A DNA stretch of 64,000 nucleotides from Halomonas almeriensis. GTDB taxonomy: Bacteria; Pseudomonadota; Gammaproteobacteria; Pseudomonadales; Halomonadaceae. The translations under genes were made by a program, and so were the position numbers. This document shows positions 43,993 through 53,843 of this stretch, one piece after another; position 1 is the first letter of the stretch; every line of letters begins with the position of its first letter. The notes under the pieces were generated by a model. That model was given only the letters and a program-made list of their open reading frames with translations, made no database searches and had not been told where the DNA came from. The stretch covers positions 186,001 through 250,000 of the forward strand of contig NZ_JAUFPO010000009.1 in the NCBI RefSeq assembly GCF_030409235.1. The letters are read 5' to 3'.

Positions 43993-44689
43993 GCGAGACG
44001 GCGCTGCCGGCCCGACGCCGGCCAGGGCCCTGAGAGGCATGATGCGTCGTGATCTGTTGCTGCTGTCGCGCCATCCCGGAGCCTGGCTCAATCCGCTGGC
44101 CTTCTTCGCCCTGGTGATCACGCTCTTTCCCATCGGCATCTCGCCATCGGCGTCGCTGTTGTCGGACCTGGCGCCCGGTCTCTTGTGGGTGGCGGCGCTG
44201 CTGGCCACACTGCTGTCACTGGATGGCCTGTTCCGCGATGATGCCGAGGATGGCAGCCTCGAACAGCTCTTGCTCTCGCCTCAGCCCCTGCCGTTGCTGA
44301 TTCTCGGCAGGGTCGCGATACACTGGGCGTCGACCGGACTGCCGTTGGCCCTGATGGCGCCGCTTCTGGGGGTCATGTTGTCCTTGCCCGCGGAAAGTTA
44401 CCTGCTGCTGATGGTCGCGTTGGCACTGGGCAGTGCCACGCTCGGCCTGATCGGGGCCATCGGGGCGGCATTGACCATCGGGGTGGCGCGCGGTGGCATC
44501 ATTCTGCCACTGCTGGTGCTGCCGCTTTACGTGCCGGTACTGATCTTCGGCAGCGGGGCGTTGCAGGCGGCCATCGGCGGGGGGAACGCGGCGCCCCACC
44601 TGGCAGTGCTGGGGGCTCTGCTGGCGCTGGCGCTGATGCTGGCGCCTTGGGCGACAGCCGCGGCGCTGCGTATCAGTCTCAATGGTTGA
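43979..44689 (+). CDS. ccmB: heme exporter membrane protein CcmB
   Basis: Membrane partner of CcmA with six predicted helices. The conserved NPLAFFALVITLFPIGI, LFRDDAEDGSLEQLLLSPQPLP and AAALRIS segments match E. coli CcmB. ATG at 43979 overlaps ccmA by 14 bp and has GGAGG 6 bases upstream (236 aa). ATG at 44039/44042 would give a length nearer E. coli (220 aa) and cannot be excluded. Confidence 0.92.
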   Translation: MSRPERDGAAGPTPARALRGMMRRDLLLLSRHPGAWLNPLAFFALVITLFPIGISPSASLLSDLAPGLLWVAALLATLLSLDGLFRDDAEDGSLEQLLLSPQPLPLLILGRVAIHWASTGLPLALMAPLLGVMLSLPAESYLLLMVALALGSATLGLIGAIGAALTIGVARGGIILPLLVLPLYVPVLIFGSGALQAAIGGGNAAPHLAVLGALLALALMLAPWATAAALRISLNG

Positions 44690-44704
44690 GAGGTCGTCAC
44701 ATTC

Positions 44705-45445
44705 ATGTGGGCTTATTTACACAAGCTGGCGTCGCCCCAGGGCTTCTATGCCCTGAGTGTCCGCCTGTCTCCGTGGTGCTGGGGGCTGGCGTTGACCCTG
44801 ATGGTGGTGGGCACGATCTGGGGACTGGGGTTCGCGCCGGCCGACTATCAGCAGGGCAACAGCTTTCGCATCATCTATGTACATGTGCCCGCGGCCCTGC
44901 TGGCCCAGTCAATCTATGTGACCATGGCCGTGGCCGGGCTGGTGTTTCTGGTCTGGCGGATCAAGCTGGCGGACATGGCGGCCACGGCCATGGCTCCCCT
45001 GGGCGCCGCCATGACCTTTCTGGCACTGTTTTCCGGCGCCGTCTGGGGGGTGCCCACCTGGGGCACCTGGTGGCAGTGGGACGCCCGCCTGACCTCGATG
45101 CTCCTGCTGCTGTTTCTGTATTTCGGTGTGCTGGCACTGCGGGGAGCGCTTGGCGGGCGTCAATCCGCCGCCAGGGCAGCCTCGGTGCTGACACTGGTGG
45201 GGGTGATCAACATTCCGATCATCCAGTACTCGGTGGAGTGGTGGTACACCCTGCATCAGCCGGCGACCTTTTCGGTGACCTCGCGTCCTGCCATGCCGTC
45301 CGACATGTGGCTTCCGCTGCTGGTCATGGTGCTGGGCTTCTACTGCCTTTTCCTGGCCGTGACGCTGACGCGCACCCGCCACGAGATCCTGCGACGCGAG
45401 GCCTCGCGTCGCTGGGTTCGGGCGCTGACCGGGGAGGGCTCCTGA
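44705..45445 (+). CDS. ccmC: heme handling protein CcmC
   Basis: Six-helix membrane protein of the heme-handling family that loads heme onto CcmE in the periplasm. The tryptophan-rich WWD domain is visible as [20 protein letters not shown], and the two axial histidines are expected in YVHVPAA and YTLHQPA. Length 246 aa matches the family. It starts 15 bp after ccmB, and its stop overlaps the ccmD start (TGATG). Confidence 0.95.
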   Translation: MWAYLHKLASPQGFYALSVRLSPWCWGLALTLMVVGTIWGLGFAPADYQQGNSFRIIYVHVPAALLAQSIYVTMAVAGLVFLVWRIKLADMAATAMAPLGAAMTFLALFSGAVWGVPTWGTWWQWDARLTSMLLLLFLYFGVLALRGALGGRQSAARAASVLTLVGVINIPIIQYSVEWWYTLHQPATFSVTSRPAMPSDMWLPLLVMVLGFYCLFLAVTLTRTRHEILRREASRRWVRALTGEGS

Positions 45446-45642
45446 TGGCCTTCGACTCCTGGCAGGCCTTTCTCGCCATGGGTGGTCATGGCGTCTATGT
45501 GTGGTCGGCTTACGGCGTCGCCCTGCTGTTGTTGTCGGGCACTGTGCTGCAGGTACGCCTGGAGCGCCGACGGGTGTGGCGGCGTGTCTCTCGTCAGGCG
45601 CGACGGGGACGGCAGCGAGGCATGGACAGGGGGGCGTCATGA
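45445..45642 (+). CDS. ccmD: heme exporter small subunit CcmD
   Basis: 65-aa single-helix membrane protein needed to release holo-CcmE from CcmABC. Visible: FLAMGGHGVYVWSAYGVALLLL (family hallmark GGHxxYVW), then a strongly basic cytoplasmic tail. Its start overlaps the ccmC stop and its stop overlaps the ccmE start (ATGA), so translation is coupled throughout. Confidence 0.92.
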   Translation: MAFDSWQAFLAMGGHGVYVWSAYGVALLLLSGTVLQVRLERRRVWRRVSRQARRGRQRGMDRGAS

Positions 45643-46142
45643 GAAGGCAGCGCCGACAGCGCTTGCAGGTCATTCTGGCGATGCTGGTCCTGGCCGCCAT
45701 TGCCGCTGGCTTGATGCTGTATGCACTGCGCAGCAACATCAATCTCTTCTTCAGCCCGATGCAGGTCGTCGCCGGCGAAGCGCCAATGGACCGGCCGATA
45801 CGCGCCGGCGGTCTGGTCGCCAAGGACTCGGTTAAGCGAGACCCGCAGAGTCTGGCCGTGCGCTTTGCTGTCACCGACCATGTGGAATCCATCCAGGTGC
45901 GCTATCGTGGCATTCTGCCCGACCTGTTCCGCGAGGGGCAGGGCGTGGTGGTGCTCGGCGAACTTCAGCCGGAGGGCTGGGTGCGCGCCGACGAGGTGCT
46001 GGCCCGCCACGACGAGAATTACATGCCGCCGGAGGTGGCCGATGCCCTCAAGGAAGCCGGTTATGCCCCGGAAGATTATCGGGACCGGGCCGATCAGTCG
46101 CCGCCACCGGCGGGCACTCAGCCAGACGCCGGCGTGGAGTGA
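45639..46142 (+). CDS. ccmE: cytochrome c-type heme chaperone CcmE
   Basis: Membrane-anchored periplasmic OB-fold protein that binds heme covalently. N-terminal anchor at about residues 9-30; the heme-binding H124 lies in VLARHDENYMPPEV, the histidine form of the motif. Length 167 aa, with a disordered C-terminal tail. It overlaps ccmD by four bases. Confidence 0.95.
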   Translation: MRRQRRQRLQVILAMLVLAAIAAGLMLYALRSNINLFFSPMQVVAGEAPMDRPIRAGGLVAKDSVKRDPQSLAVRFAVTDHVESIQVRYRGILPDLFREGQGVVVLGELQPEGWVRADEVLARHDENYMPPEVADALKEAGYAPEDYRDRADQSPPPAGTQPDAGVE

Positions 46143-46154
46143 TGCGGAGCCACC

Positions 46155-48140
46155 ATGCTGATCGAGATGATCCCAGAAGTCGGCCTTTTCGCCCTGATCA
46201 TCGCCCAGTTGATGGCGCTGATCCTGGGCACGCTGCCGCTGGCCGGGGCCGCGACACGACGCCCATTGTGGATGGCTTATGCACGTCCCATGGCGACAGC
46301 GCAGTTTGCCTTCCTGTGCCTGGCCTATGCCTGCCTGACGGCCAGCTATCTGCTGGATGATTTCAGTGTGGCCACGGTGGCCAACAACTCGAACTCGATG
46401 CTGCCCTGGTACTACAAATTGAGTGCCGTATGGGGCAATCACGAGGGCTCGGTGCTGCTGTGGAGCCTGATGCTGGCCGGCTGGACCTTTGCCGTCGGTT
46501 ATTTTTCCCGGGCGTTACCGCCCGAGGTCCTGGCGCGCGTGCTGGCCGTCATGGGGCTGATCAGCAGTGGCTTCCTGGCTTTCGTGCTGTGGACGTCCAA
46601 TCCCTTCGCCAGGCTGTTGCCCGAGGTGCCGGCGGACGGCGCGGATCTGAATCCGTTGTTGCAGGACGTCGGCCTGATTGTCCATCCGCCCATGCTCTAC
46701 ATGGGCTACGTGGGCTTCTCCGTGGTCTTCGCCTTTGCCATTGCCGCTCTGCTCGGTGGTCGGCTGGATGCCGCCTGGACGCGTTGGGTCCGCCCCTGGA
46801 CGAATCTGGCCTGGGCCTTTCTGACCCTGGGGATCGCCCTGGGTAGCTGGTGGGCCTACTACGAACTGGGCTGGGGTGGCTGGTGGTTCTGGGACCCGGT
46901 GGAGAACGCTTCGCTACTGCCCTGGCTGGCCGGCACGGCACTGATTCACTCCCTGGCGGTGACCGAGAAGCGGGGTGCCTTCAAGAGCTGGACCCTGTTG
47001 CTGGCGATCTCGACCTTTTCACTGTCGCTGCTGGGCACCTTTCTGGTGCGCTCCGGCGTACTGACCTCGGTGCACGCCTTCGCCAATGACCCCGATCGGG
47101 GACTCTTCATTCTGCTACTGCTCGGGTTGACCGTGGGCTGCTCGCTGCTGCTGTTTGCCCTGCGGTTGCCGCGAGTGGGGCAGCGAGCCGGGTTCACCGG
47201 CTTTTCCCGGGATGCGTTGTTGCTGATCAACAACCTATTGCTGGTCGTCATGACGGCCAGCGTGCTGCTGGGCACGCTGTATCCCTTGCTGCTCGACGCC
47301 CTGGGGCTCGGCAAGATCAGCGTCGGCGCCCCCTATTTCAACAGCCTGTTCGTCCCGCTGACGGTGCTGCTGGGCCTTGTCATGGGGCTGGGGCCGGTGT
47401 CGCAATGGAAGCGCACACCGCCGCGTGTGCTCTGGCGGCATGGCGGGCCCTCGGCCGTCCTGGCGCTGGTCATCGCGGCCCTGGTGCCGCTGGTCTATCG
47501 CGGTGACTGGAACCTGAGTGTCTCCCTGGGGCTGGCGACGGCCCTGTGGATCCTGCTGCCGATGCTCAAGGGGCTCTGGGAGCGCAGTCGTCAGGGGGTA
47601 TCGCGGTGGGCAGCGCTGCGGCGCCTGTCGCTGGCCTATTGGGGCATGCTGGTGGCCCACCTGGGGGTGGCGGTCACCATTGTCGGTGTCAGCGTGGTGT
47701 CCAATTACGCCATCGAGCGCAATGTGCGCATGGCCGAGGGGGACACCACGACCCTGGCCGGCTACACCTTTACCCTGACCGAGCTCGGCGAGCGCCGCGG
47801 CGCCAACTTCATTGCCGATACCGCGCGCCTCGAGGTACGTCATCAGGGGCAGTCGCAGCCCTTCGTGATGACGCCGGAGAAGCGCCTGTACCTGGCCACC
47901 GGCATGCCGATGACCGATGTTGCGCTGCGCCCGGGACCCTGGCGGGATCTGTATGTGGCCATGGGGGAAGAGCTGGAAGCCGGCAGTTGGGCCCTGCGCT
48001 TGCAGTACAAGCCGATGGTTCGCTGGTTGTGGCTGGGGGCCCTGCTGATGGCGCTGGGCGGGCTGCTGGCCGTGGTGGATCGCCGCTATCGGCGACGTGG
48101 CCGCGCGCTCAGGCCTGATGCCGTGGAGGCGTCGTCATGA
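46155..48140 (+). CDS. ccmF: heme lyase subunit CcmF
   Basis: Large membrane protein that attaches heme to apocytochrome c together with CcmH and CcmI. It has about 15 hydrophobic segments; the WWD domain reads GWGGWWFWDPVENASLLPW, and TNLAWAFLTLGIALGSWWAYYE precedes it. Length 661 aa is typical. It overlaps the ccmG start by four bases. Confidence 0.95.
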   Translation: MLIEMIPEVGLFALIIAQLMALILGTLPLAGAATRRPLWMAYARPMATAQFAFLCLAYACLTASYLLDDFSVATVANNSNSMLPWYYKLSAVWGNHEGSVLLWSLMLAGWTFAVGYFSRALPPEVLARVLAVMGLISSGFLAFVLWTSNPFARLLPEVPADGADLNPLLQDVGLIVHPPMLYMGYVGFSVVFAFAIAALLGGRLDAAWTRWVRPWTNLAWAFLTLGIALGSWWAYYELGWGGWWFWDPVENASLLPWLAGTALIHSLAVTEKRGAFKSWTLLLAISTFSLSLLGTFLVRSGVLTSVHAFANDPDRGLFILLLLGLTVGCSLLLFALRLPRVGQRAGFTGFSRDALLLINNLLLVVMTASVLLGTLYPLLLDALGLGKISVGAPYFNSLFVPLTVLLGLVMGLGPVSQWKRTPPRVLWRHGGPSAVLALVIAALVPLVYRGDWNLSVSLGLATALWILLPMLKGLWERSRQGVSRWAALRRLSLAYWGMLVAHLGVAVTIVGVSVVSNYAIERNVRMAEGDTTTLAGYTFTLTELGERRGANFIADTARLEVRHQGQSQPFVMTPEKRLYLATGMPMTDVALRPGPWRDLYVAMGEELEAGSWALRLQYKPMVRWLWLGALLMALGGLLAVVDRRYRRRGRALRPDAVEASS

Positions 48141-48667
48141 AACATCGCCTGATGCTGTTTCTGCCGCTGCTGGGGTTTCTGTTGCTGAGCGGTCTTTTGT
48201 ATCGCGGCCTGTCGATGGAACCGGCAGGGCGGGAGTCGGCGATGATCGGCCAGCCGTTTCCCGCCTTCGAGCTGGCGACTCTGGCCGACCCCGGTCAGCA
48301 GGTGGATGCCTCCCTGCTGCAGGGCCAGGTGACCCTGGTCAATGTCTGGGGCGAGTGGTGCCCCACCTGCAAGCAGGAAATGCCCCAGCTTCAGGCCCTG
48401 GCGCAAGAGGGCGTGCACCTGGTCGGCATCGATTACAAGGATAAGCGGGAGAAAGGTCGTGCCTTCCTGGCGCAATACGGCAACCCCTTCACGCTCAACA
48501 TCTTCGATCCGGAGGGCCGTCTGGGCTTTGATCTGGGGGTCTACGGCGCGCCGGAAACCTTTCTGGTCGACGCCGATGGCGTGATTCGTTATCACCATAC
48601 CGGTTACATTGCTCCCCATGAGGTAACCGAGGTGATTCTGCCGGAGGTGGCAAGATGGCGCGAATGA
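48137..48667 (+). CDS. ccmG: thiol:disulfide oxidoreductase CcmG (DsbE)
   Basis: Membrane-anchored thioredoxin-fold reductant that keeps apocytochrome c cysteines reduced. N-terminal anchor at about residues 5-22; active site WCPTC with C75 and C78; the cis-proline region appears as GVYGAPETFLVD and the CcmG acidic motif as VNVWGEWCPTC. Length 176 aa. Its end overlaps ccmH. Confidence 0.94.
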   Translation: MKHRLMLFLPLLGFLLLSGLLYRGLSMEPAGRESAMIGQPFPAFELATLADPGQQVDASLLQGQVTLVNVWGEWCPTCKQEMPQLQALAQEGVHLVGIDYKDKREKGRAFLAQYGNPFTLNIFDPEGRLGFDLGVYGAPETFLVDADGVIRYHHTGYIAPHEVTEVILPEVARWRE

Positions 48668-49176
48668 CAACCTGGCTGCTGTGTCTGTTGATGGGCGTCT
48701 GTCTGCCAGCGTTGGCGGCCGAGGAGATGCGCGCCTTCGAGGATCCGGTGCTGGAGGCGCGTTACGCCGAGCTGACCGCGGTGCTGCGCTGCCCCAAGTG
48801 CCAGAACCAGGCCATCAATGATTCGGCCTCTCCCATCGCCGGTGACATGCGCGAGCGCGTTTACCAACTTTTACATCAAGGGCAGTCGGATCAGCAGATC
48901 CTGGATTACATGGTGCAGCGCTTTGGCGACTATGTGCTTTATAATCCTCGCCTTGAAGGCCGCACCCTGTTGCTCTGGGGGCTGCCCGTGGTGCTGATGC
49001 TGATGGGCGGCCTGCTGGTGTTCGTGCTGGTTCGCGCGCGACGCCATGCGGCGGCGCAGGGGCTGAGCGACAGCGAGCGGGCCCGGCTGGCGTCACTGCT
49101 CGGCTCTGATGCGGCGGACGACTCGCGTGCGGGGCGCGAGTCGTCCGCACGCGGCGGCCAACGGAGCGACACATGA
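48655..49176 (+). CDS. ccmH: cytochrome c maturation protein CcmH (CcmL type)
   Basis: Periplasmic-facing thiol protein acting on the apocytochrome CxxCH motif. Signal peptide at residues 1-22, redox motif LRCPKCQNQ (C46, C49), three-helix domain, then one transmembrane helix (about 103-125). Length 173 aa corresponds to the N-terminal half of E. coli CcmH; the TPR half is the separate gene ccmI. ATG at 48655 has GGAGG 7 bases upstream. Confidence 0.94.
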   Translation: MARMTTWLLCLLMGVCLPALAAEEMRAFEDPVLEARYAELTAVLRCPKCQNQAINDSASPIAGDMRERVYQLLHQGQSDQQILDYMVQRFGDYVLYNPRLEGRTLLLWGLPVVLMLMGGLLVFVLVRARRHAAAQGLSDSERARLASLLGSDAADDSRAGRESSARGGQRSDT

Positions 49177-50045
49177 CGCTGCTCTGGCTGGCGTTGGCCG
49201 CACTGCTGTTGCCGGCACTGTGGTGGCTGGTGGTACCCCTGCGCCAGGCAGAGCGGCTGCGTGGCACCCAGCAGGAAGCCGAGGCCTCTGAGCCGGGCAT
49301 CGACGACAATCTGGCCATCTACCGACGTCGTCTGGCTTCTCTGGAAGCGGCGCGGGACCGCGGCGATGTCTCGGCACAAGGTTTCGAGGCTGACCGCCTG
49401 GAGCTCGAGCGCGAGCTGCTCGAGGACACCCGGCGCGGGCATCGCTCGCCGCTCGGGAGTCCTGGTGCCGGGCGCCTCATGGCGCCGTTGCTGATGGTCG
49501 CCGTGGTGCTGGCCAGCCTGCTGGCCTACCATCGGTCGGGCTCAGAGGGCGACCTGGCACTGCGTACCGCTCAGCAGGAGGTCTTGAACGGGCCCGAGGC
49601 GTCGGTCGAGCGGTTGATCGAGGCCCTGGAGGGCCAGGCGGCGCGGCAGCCCGACAACCCCAGTGTCTGGCGTCTGCTGTATCCGCTGTACCGCGACAGC
49701 GGACGCCTTGAGCCGGCCATGGCCTCACTGCAGCGGTTGATCGAGCTTCAGGGGCGTCGCCCGGCGCTGCTCGCCCGGTTGGCACAGCTGCGCTACTTCG
49801 CGGCGGGCCGGCGCATCGATGACGCGACGCGGGCGCTGATCGACGAAGTGCTGGCCGAGGCCCCGACTCAGCCCACTATCATGAGCCTGCTGGGCTTTGC
49901 GGCCTTTCAGGACGAGCACTATCGCCGGGCCATCGAACGCTGGCGCACGGCCATTGCGGGCCTGGACGATGAGCGTTCGGCCCGGTCCTTGCGGCAGGCA
50001 ATCGACACGGCTCGTCAGCGACTTGGCGACGACACAGCGGAGTGA
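49173..50045 (+). CDS. ccmI: cytochrome c biogenesis protein CcmI (TPR)
   Basis: Chaperone that delivers apocytochrome c to the CcmFH lyase. Two N-terminal membrane helices (about residues 3-22 and 105-121) flank a cytoplasmic coiled region with YRRRLASLEAARDRGDVS; the C-terminal periplasmic part holds TPR-like helices (PSVWRLLYPLYRDSGRLEPAMASLQRLIEL style). Length 290 aa is shorter than the 400-aa form of some species. Last gene of the ccm operon; overlaps ccmH by four bases. Confidence 0.9.
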   Translation: MTLLWLALAALLLPALWWLVVPLRQAERLRGTQQEAEASEPGIDDNLAIYRRRLASLEAARDRGDVSAQGFEADRLELERELLEDTRRGHRSPLGSPGAGRLMAPLLMVAVVLASLLAYHRSGSEGDLALRTAQQEVLNGPEASVERLIEALEGQAARQPDNPSVWRLLYPLYRDSGRLEPAMASLQRLIELQGRRPALLARLAQLRYFAAGRRIDDATRALIDEVLAEAPTQPTIMSLLGFAAFQDEHYRRAIERWRTAIAGLDDERSARSLRQAIDTARQRLGDDTAE

Positions 50046-50123
50046 CATGACACACACGACAACGCCAGCGCCGCCCTGCCGGTCAAGTCGGCGCACGTCA
50101 TCGACACGGTGGTCGAGTAACGC

Positions 50124-53100
50124 ATGCGCCTGACATCCATCCGCCTGGCCGGCTTCAAGTCCTTTGTCGACCCTGTGAATGTGCCCTTCGACGGCAACAT
50201 GACGGCGGTCGTGGGCCCCAATGGTTGCGGCAAGTCGAACATCATTGATGCCGTGCGCTGGGTGATGGGCGAGTCATCGGCCAAGACGCTGCGCGGCGAG
50301 TCGATGGCCGACGTCATCTTCAATGGTTCCACCGGTCGCAAGCCGGTGGGCCAGGCCTCCATCGAGCTGATGTTCGACAACCGCGATGGTTCTATGGGTG
50401 GCGCCTATGCCCAGTATGCCGAGATTTCGGTCAAGCGCCAGGTTACCCGTGAGGGCCAGTCCAGCTATTTTTTCAATGGTCAGAAATGTCGCCGGCGCGA
50501 TATCGCCGACCTCTTTCTGGGCACCGGGCTGGGGCCACGCTCCTACGCCATTATCGGCCAGGGCATGATCTCGCGTCTGATCGAGTCGCGCCCCGAGGAA
50601 CTACGCGCCACCCTCGAGGAAGCGGCGGGTATTTCCAAGTACAAGGAGCGGCGACGCGAAACCGAGAACCGCATGCGCCGCACCCAGGAAAATCTCGAGC
50701 GCCTGGACGACATCCGCGAAGAGCTCGACAAGCAGCTCGAGAAACTCAAGCGTCAGGCCGATGCCGCCAAGCGCTACCAGACGCTCAAGCAGGAAGAATA
50801 TCAGCTCAAGGGCGAACTGGCGCTGTTGCGCAAGCGCGCCCTGGCTGCCAGTCAGCAGGAGGAAGAATCTCGGGTCGCCGAGCTCGAAACCACGGTAGAG
50901 CGAGAAGTCCTGGGCCTGCGCCAGTGCGAGACACGCCTCGAGGAGGCGCGTGCCGAGCATGATCGTCTGGCCACCGAACTGGAGGGGTATCAGGCCCGAT
51001 TTCATGAAACCACCACGGCCATCGCCCGGCTCGAACAGGACCTGGAGCATGCCCGCTCTCGCGATCAGCAGCTGGCCCGCGACCTGGACAACGCCCGGCG
51101 CGAGCTCGAGGATCTTCAGCAGGTCGGAGAGGACGATGGGGAGCGCCTGGCGGGCCTCGACGAACGCCTGGAGACCCTGGGGCCGGAGCAGGAGGAGGTC
51201 GCCGAGCGCCTCGCCGAGCTCGATGCAGCCCTCGAGGAGACCGAGCCCCTGGCCGAGCAGGCCGATGCCGACTGGGAAGCCTTCGGCGAGCGCTGGCAGG
51301 CGGACAGCCGCGAAGCCGAGCGCGCCCAGGACCGTCTGCGTGAACAGGAGGCGCAGCTGGAGCGCATCCAGGCGGATATCGCTAAGCGCCGCGAGCAGCG
51401 CGAGGAACTGCCCGACCTGGCCGAGCTCGAGGCCCAGCGGGGTGAGGTGGCCGAACGGCTGGCCGAATTCGACGAACACCTCGCGGCCAGTGAGGAGCAG
51501 CGTGCCAGCTGGCAGGCCCAGCGCGATGATGCCCGGGAGCGTAGGCGTCAGGATGAAGAGGCCCGCGACCTCGAGCGCCAGCGGCGCAGCAGCCTGCAGG
51601 GTGAGCTGGCGTCACTGGACGCTCTGATTCAGGCCGCCCTGGCGGATCATGACGAGCAGCTGGACGAGCATCTATCCCGGCATGGCCTGGCTTCGGCCCC
51701 GCGGCTCGGCGAACGGCTCGAGGTCACCCCGGGCTGGGAGGACAGCGTCTCCTGGGTACTGGCGCCCTGGCTCAAGGCACGCATGACGTCCGCCGAGGAC
51801 GCCGCCGAGGTGTTCGGTGCCGACCTCTCGGCCGAGCTCGGGCTCTTGTCCGAGGCCCCGCACAGTCGACCGACCGGCAGCCTGGCGGCCGAGGTACAGG
51901 GAGCCGGGGCCGCCACCCCGTGGCTGGCGTCGATTCGCTGTGTGGCCAGTCGTGAGGCGGCCTGGGCCGGCCAGGCATCTCTAGCGCCGGGAGAAAGTCT
52001 GATCACGGCGGACGGTCTCTGGGTCGGTGATGGCTGGGCGCGGCATCGTGGTCAGTCCGACGGGCCGGATGCGCTGCTGGTCAGCCGGCGCCGCGAGGCC
52101 GAGGTGCGTGAAGCGCTCGCCGAGGTAGAAGAGCGCCTGGAAAGCCTGACGCAGCGTCTCGCCGATGCCGGCGAGGAAGAGCAACGCGCCGAGGCCGGGC
52201 TGGAAGAGGTGCGCGTTGCGCAGCGCGAGCTCGACCAGCAGCGTCAGCAACTGGCGGTCCAGGACAGCGGCCTGGCGAGTCGTCTCGAGCATCTGCAGGG
52301 CAGGGCAGCCGAGCTGGCGGAAGAAGTCGAGGGACTGGAAACCTCGGCACAGCAGTCACGCCTGGCCATCGAGGAGACGCGTGAGCACTGGCAGGCGGCC
52401 CTGGCGCGTCTGGAGGACGGGGCCGAAACCCGCGAGCGCCTGGAACGCGAGCGACGCGAAGCCCGCGAGCGCCTGACCTCCCTGCGCAGCCAGCGCCAGC
52501 CCCTGGCCGAGCAGGCGCAGCGTCTGGCCCTGGAGCATCAGCGGCTGACCGCCGAGCGGGCGGGGCTGGCGGAGCAACAGGGGCGCTCCGGAGAAGCGCG
52601 TCAGCGTCTCGAAGAACGCTGTCGGGAACTCGAGGAGGCCCGCGAGGGTCTTCAGGAGCCAGAAGAAGAACGTCGGGCCCAGCTCGAGGAGCTGCTGCAG
52701 CGTCGTGAGCACGAAGAGCGCGAGCTCAATGAAGCGCGCTCCCGGGCATCCGCCCTCGTCGAGCGACTGCGCGAGGATGAACAGGCTCGTCAGGGACACG
52801 AGCGTCAGCTTGAAGGCGTGCGTGAGCGATTGCAGGAGTCGCGCATGCAGGTTCAGGCCCTGGCACTGAAGGCCGAGACACAGGACGAACAGCTGCAGGA
52901 GCTCGGGCATGACACTGCTGCGCTGGCCAAAGGCCTCGACCCCAACGCCACGGAGTCCGCCTGGCAGACCCGTCTCGACGAGGTCGGCGAGCGCATCCGG
53001 CGCCTGGGGGCGATCAACCTGGCGGCGATCGAGGAATACGACCAGCAGGCCGAGCGTCGCGATTACTTGGAGGGCCAGCATGTCGAGCTCAGCGAGGCCC

Positions 53101-53618
53101 TGGCGACCCTGGATCGCGCCATACGTCGGATCGATCAGGAAACCCGGACACGTTTTCGCGATACCTTCGAACGAGTCAATACCGGTCTGCAGACGCTTTT
53201 TCCCAAGATCTTCGGTGGAGGGACCGCTTGGTTGACCCTTACCGGAGACGATTTGCTGGAGACCGGCGTGGCCATCATGGCGCGTCCTCCGGGTAAGAAG
53301 AACAGCACGATTCATTTGCTCTCGGGAGGCGAAAAGGCCCTCACAGCCCTGGCCATGGTGTTTGCCATCTTTCAGCTCAATCCGGCACCTTTCTGTATGC
53401 TGGACGAAGTGGATGCCCCCCTGGATGACGCCAATGTGGGCCGCTATGCCAATCTGGTAAAGGAAATGTCGGAGTCCGTGCAGTTCATCTATATCACCCA
53501 CAACAAGATCGCCATGGAGGCATCCGAGCGCCTGATGGGAGTGACAATGCAGGAGCCGGGGGTGTCCCGGCTGGTGTCGGTCGGCGTGGAGGAGGCCGCC
53601 GCCCTGGCTGATGCCTGA
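50124..53618 (+). CDS. smc: chromosome segregation protein SMC
   Basis: Structural-maintenance ATPase that organises the chromosome. Order: N-terminal head with Walker A GPNGCGKSN (31-39), first coiled coil (about 165-500), hinge (about 510-650), second coiled coil, and C-terminal head with signature LLSGGEKALTALAMV near 1065 and Walker B CMLDEVDAPLDD. Length 1164 aa is standard. Its scpA/scpB partners are not in this window. Pseudomonas and Halomonas relatives use SMC with zipA and ligA downstream, as here; enterics use MukB. Confidence 0.97.
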   Translation: MRLTSIRLAGFKSFVDPVNVPFDGNMTAVVGPNGCGKSNIIDAVRWVMGESSAKTLRGESMADVIFNGSTGRKPVGQASIELMFDNRDGSMGGAYAQYAEISVKRQVTREGQSSYFFNGQKCRRRDIADLFLGTGLGPRSYAIIGQGMISRLIESRPEELRATLEEAAGISKYKERRRETENRMRRTQENLERLDDIREELDKQLEKLKRQADAAKRYQTLKQEEYQLKGELALLRKRALAASQQEEESRVAELETTVEREVLGLRQCETRLEEARAEHDRLATELEGYQARFHETTTAIARLEQDLEHARSRDQQLARDLDNARRELEDLQQVGEDDGERLAGLDERLETLGPEQEEVAERLAELDAALEETEPLAEQADADWEAFGERWQADSREAERAQDRLREQEAQLERIQADIAKRREQREELPDLAELEAQRGEVAERLAEFDEHLAASEEQRASWQAQRDDARERRRQDEEARDLERQRRSSLQGELASLDALIQAALADHDEQLDEHLSRHGLASAPRLGERLEVTPGWEDSVSWVLAPWLKARMTSAEDAAEVFGADLSAELGLLSEAPHSRPTGSLAAEVQGAGAATPWLASIRCVASREAAWAGQASLAPGESLITADGLWVGDGWARHRGQSDGPDALLVSRRREAEVREALAEVEERLESLTQRLADAGEEEQRAEAGLEEVRVAQRELDQQRQQLAVQDSGLASRLEHLQGRAAELAEEVEGLETSAQQSRLAIEETREHWQAALARLEDGAETRERLERERREARERLTSLRSQRQPLAEQAQRLALEHQRLTAERAGLAEQQGRSGEARQRLEERCRELEEAREGLQEPEEERRAQLEELLQRREHEERELNEARSRASALVERLREDEQARQGHERQLEGVRERLQESRMQVQALALKAETQDEQLQELGHDTAALAKGLDPNATESAWQTRLDEVGERIRRLGAINLAAIEEYDQQAERRDYLEGQHVELSEALATLDRAIRRIDQETRTRFRDTFERVNTGLQTLFPKIFGGGTAWLTLTGDDLLETGVAIMARPPGKKNSTIHLLSGGEKALTALAMVFAIFQLNPAPFCMLDEVDAPLDDANVGRYANLVKEMSESVQFIYITHNKIAMEASERLMGVTMQEPGVSRLVSVGVEEAAALADA

Positions 53619-53843
53619 GTGACTTGAACAATAATGAGCCGAGGGTTTACAACTAGGGCAATAATGTTGCAATGCGTGCTCTCGCAGGGATTGATGTGGG
53701 GTGATGACTCAAGGGCCGTCACTTGCTCGGGAGTTTTTTTCGAGCTTGACAAATAAAAAAAGTGGTCTTTTTTGGGGCAATAGCGCTATGCTGTTGTCGA
53801 ACATCCTTCAGGCATGGAGCCTTAGCAATAGGCATGACGACCC

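Noticed and set aside
53746-53792. TTGACA (53746) with TATGCT (53787) as a zipA promoter
   Set aside because: Spacing is 35 bp; no acceptable partner element was found for either half.
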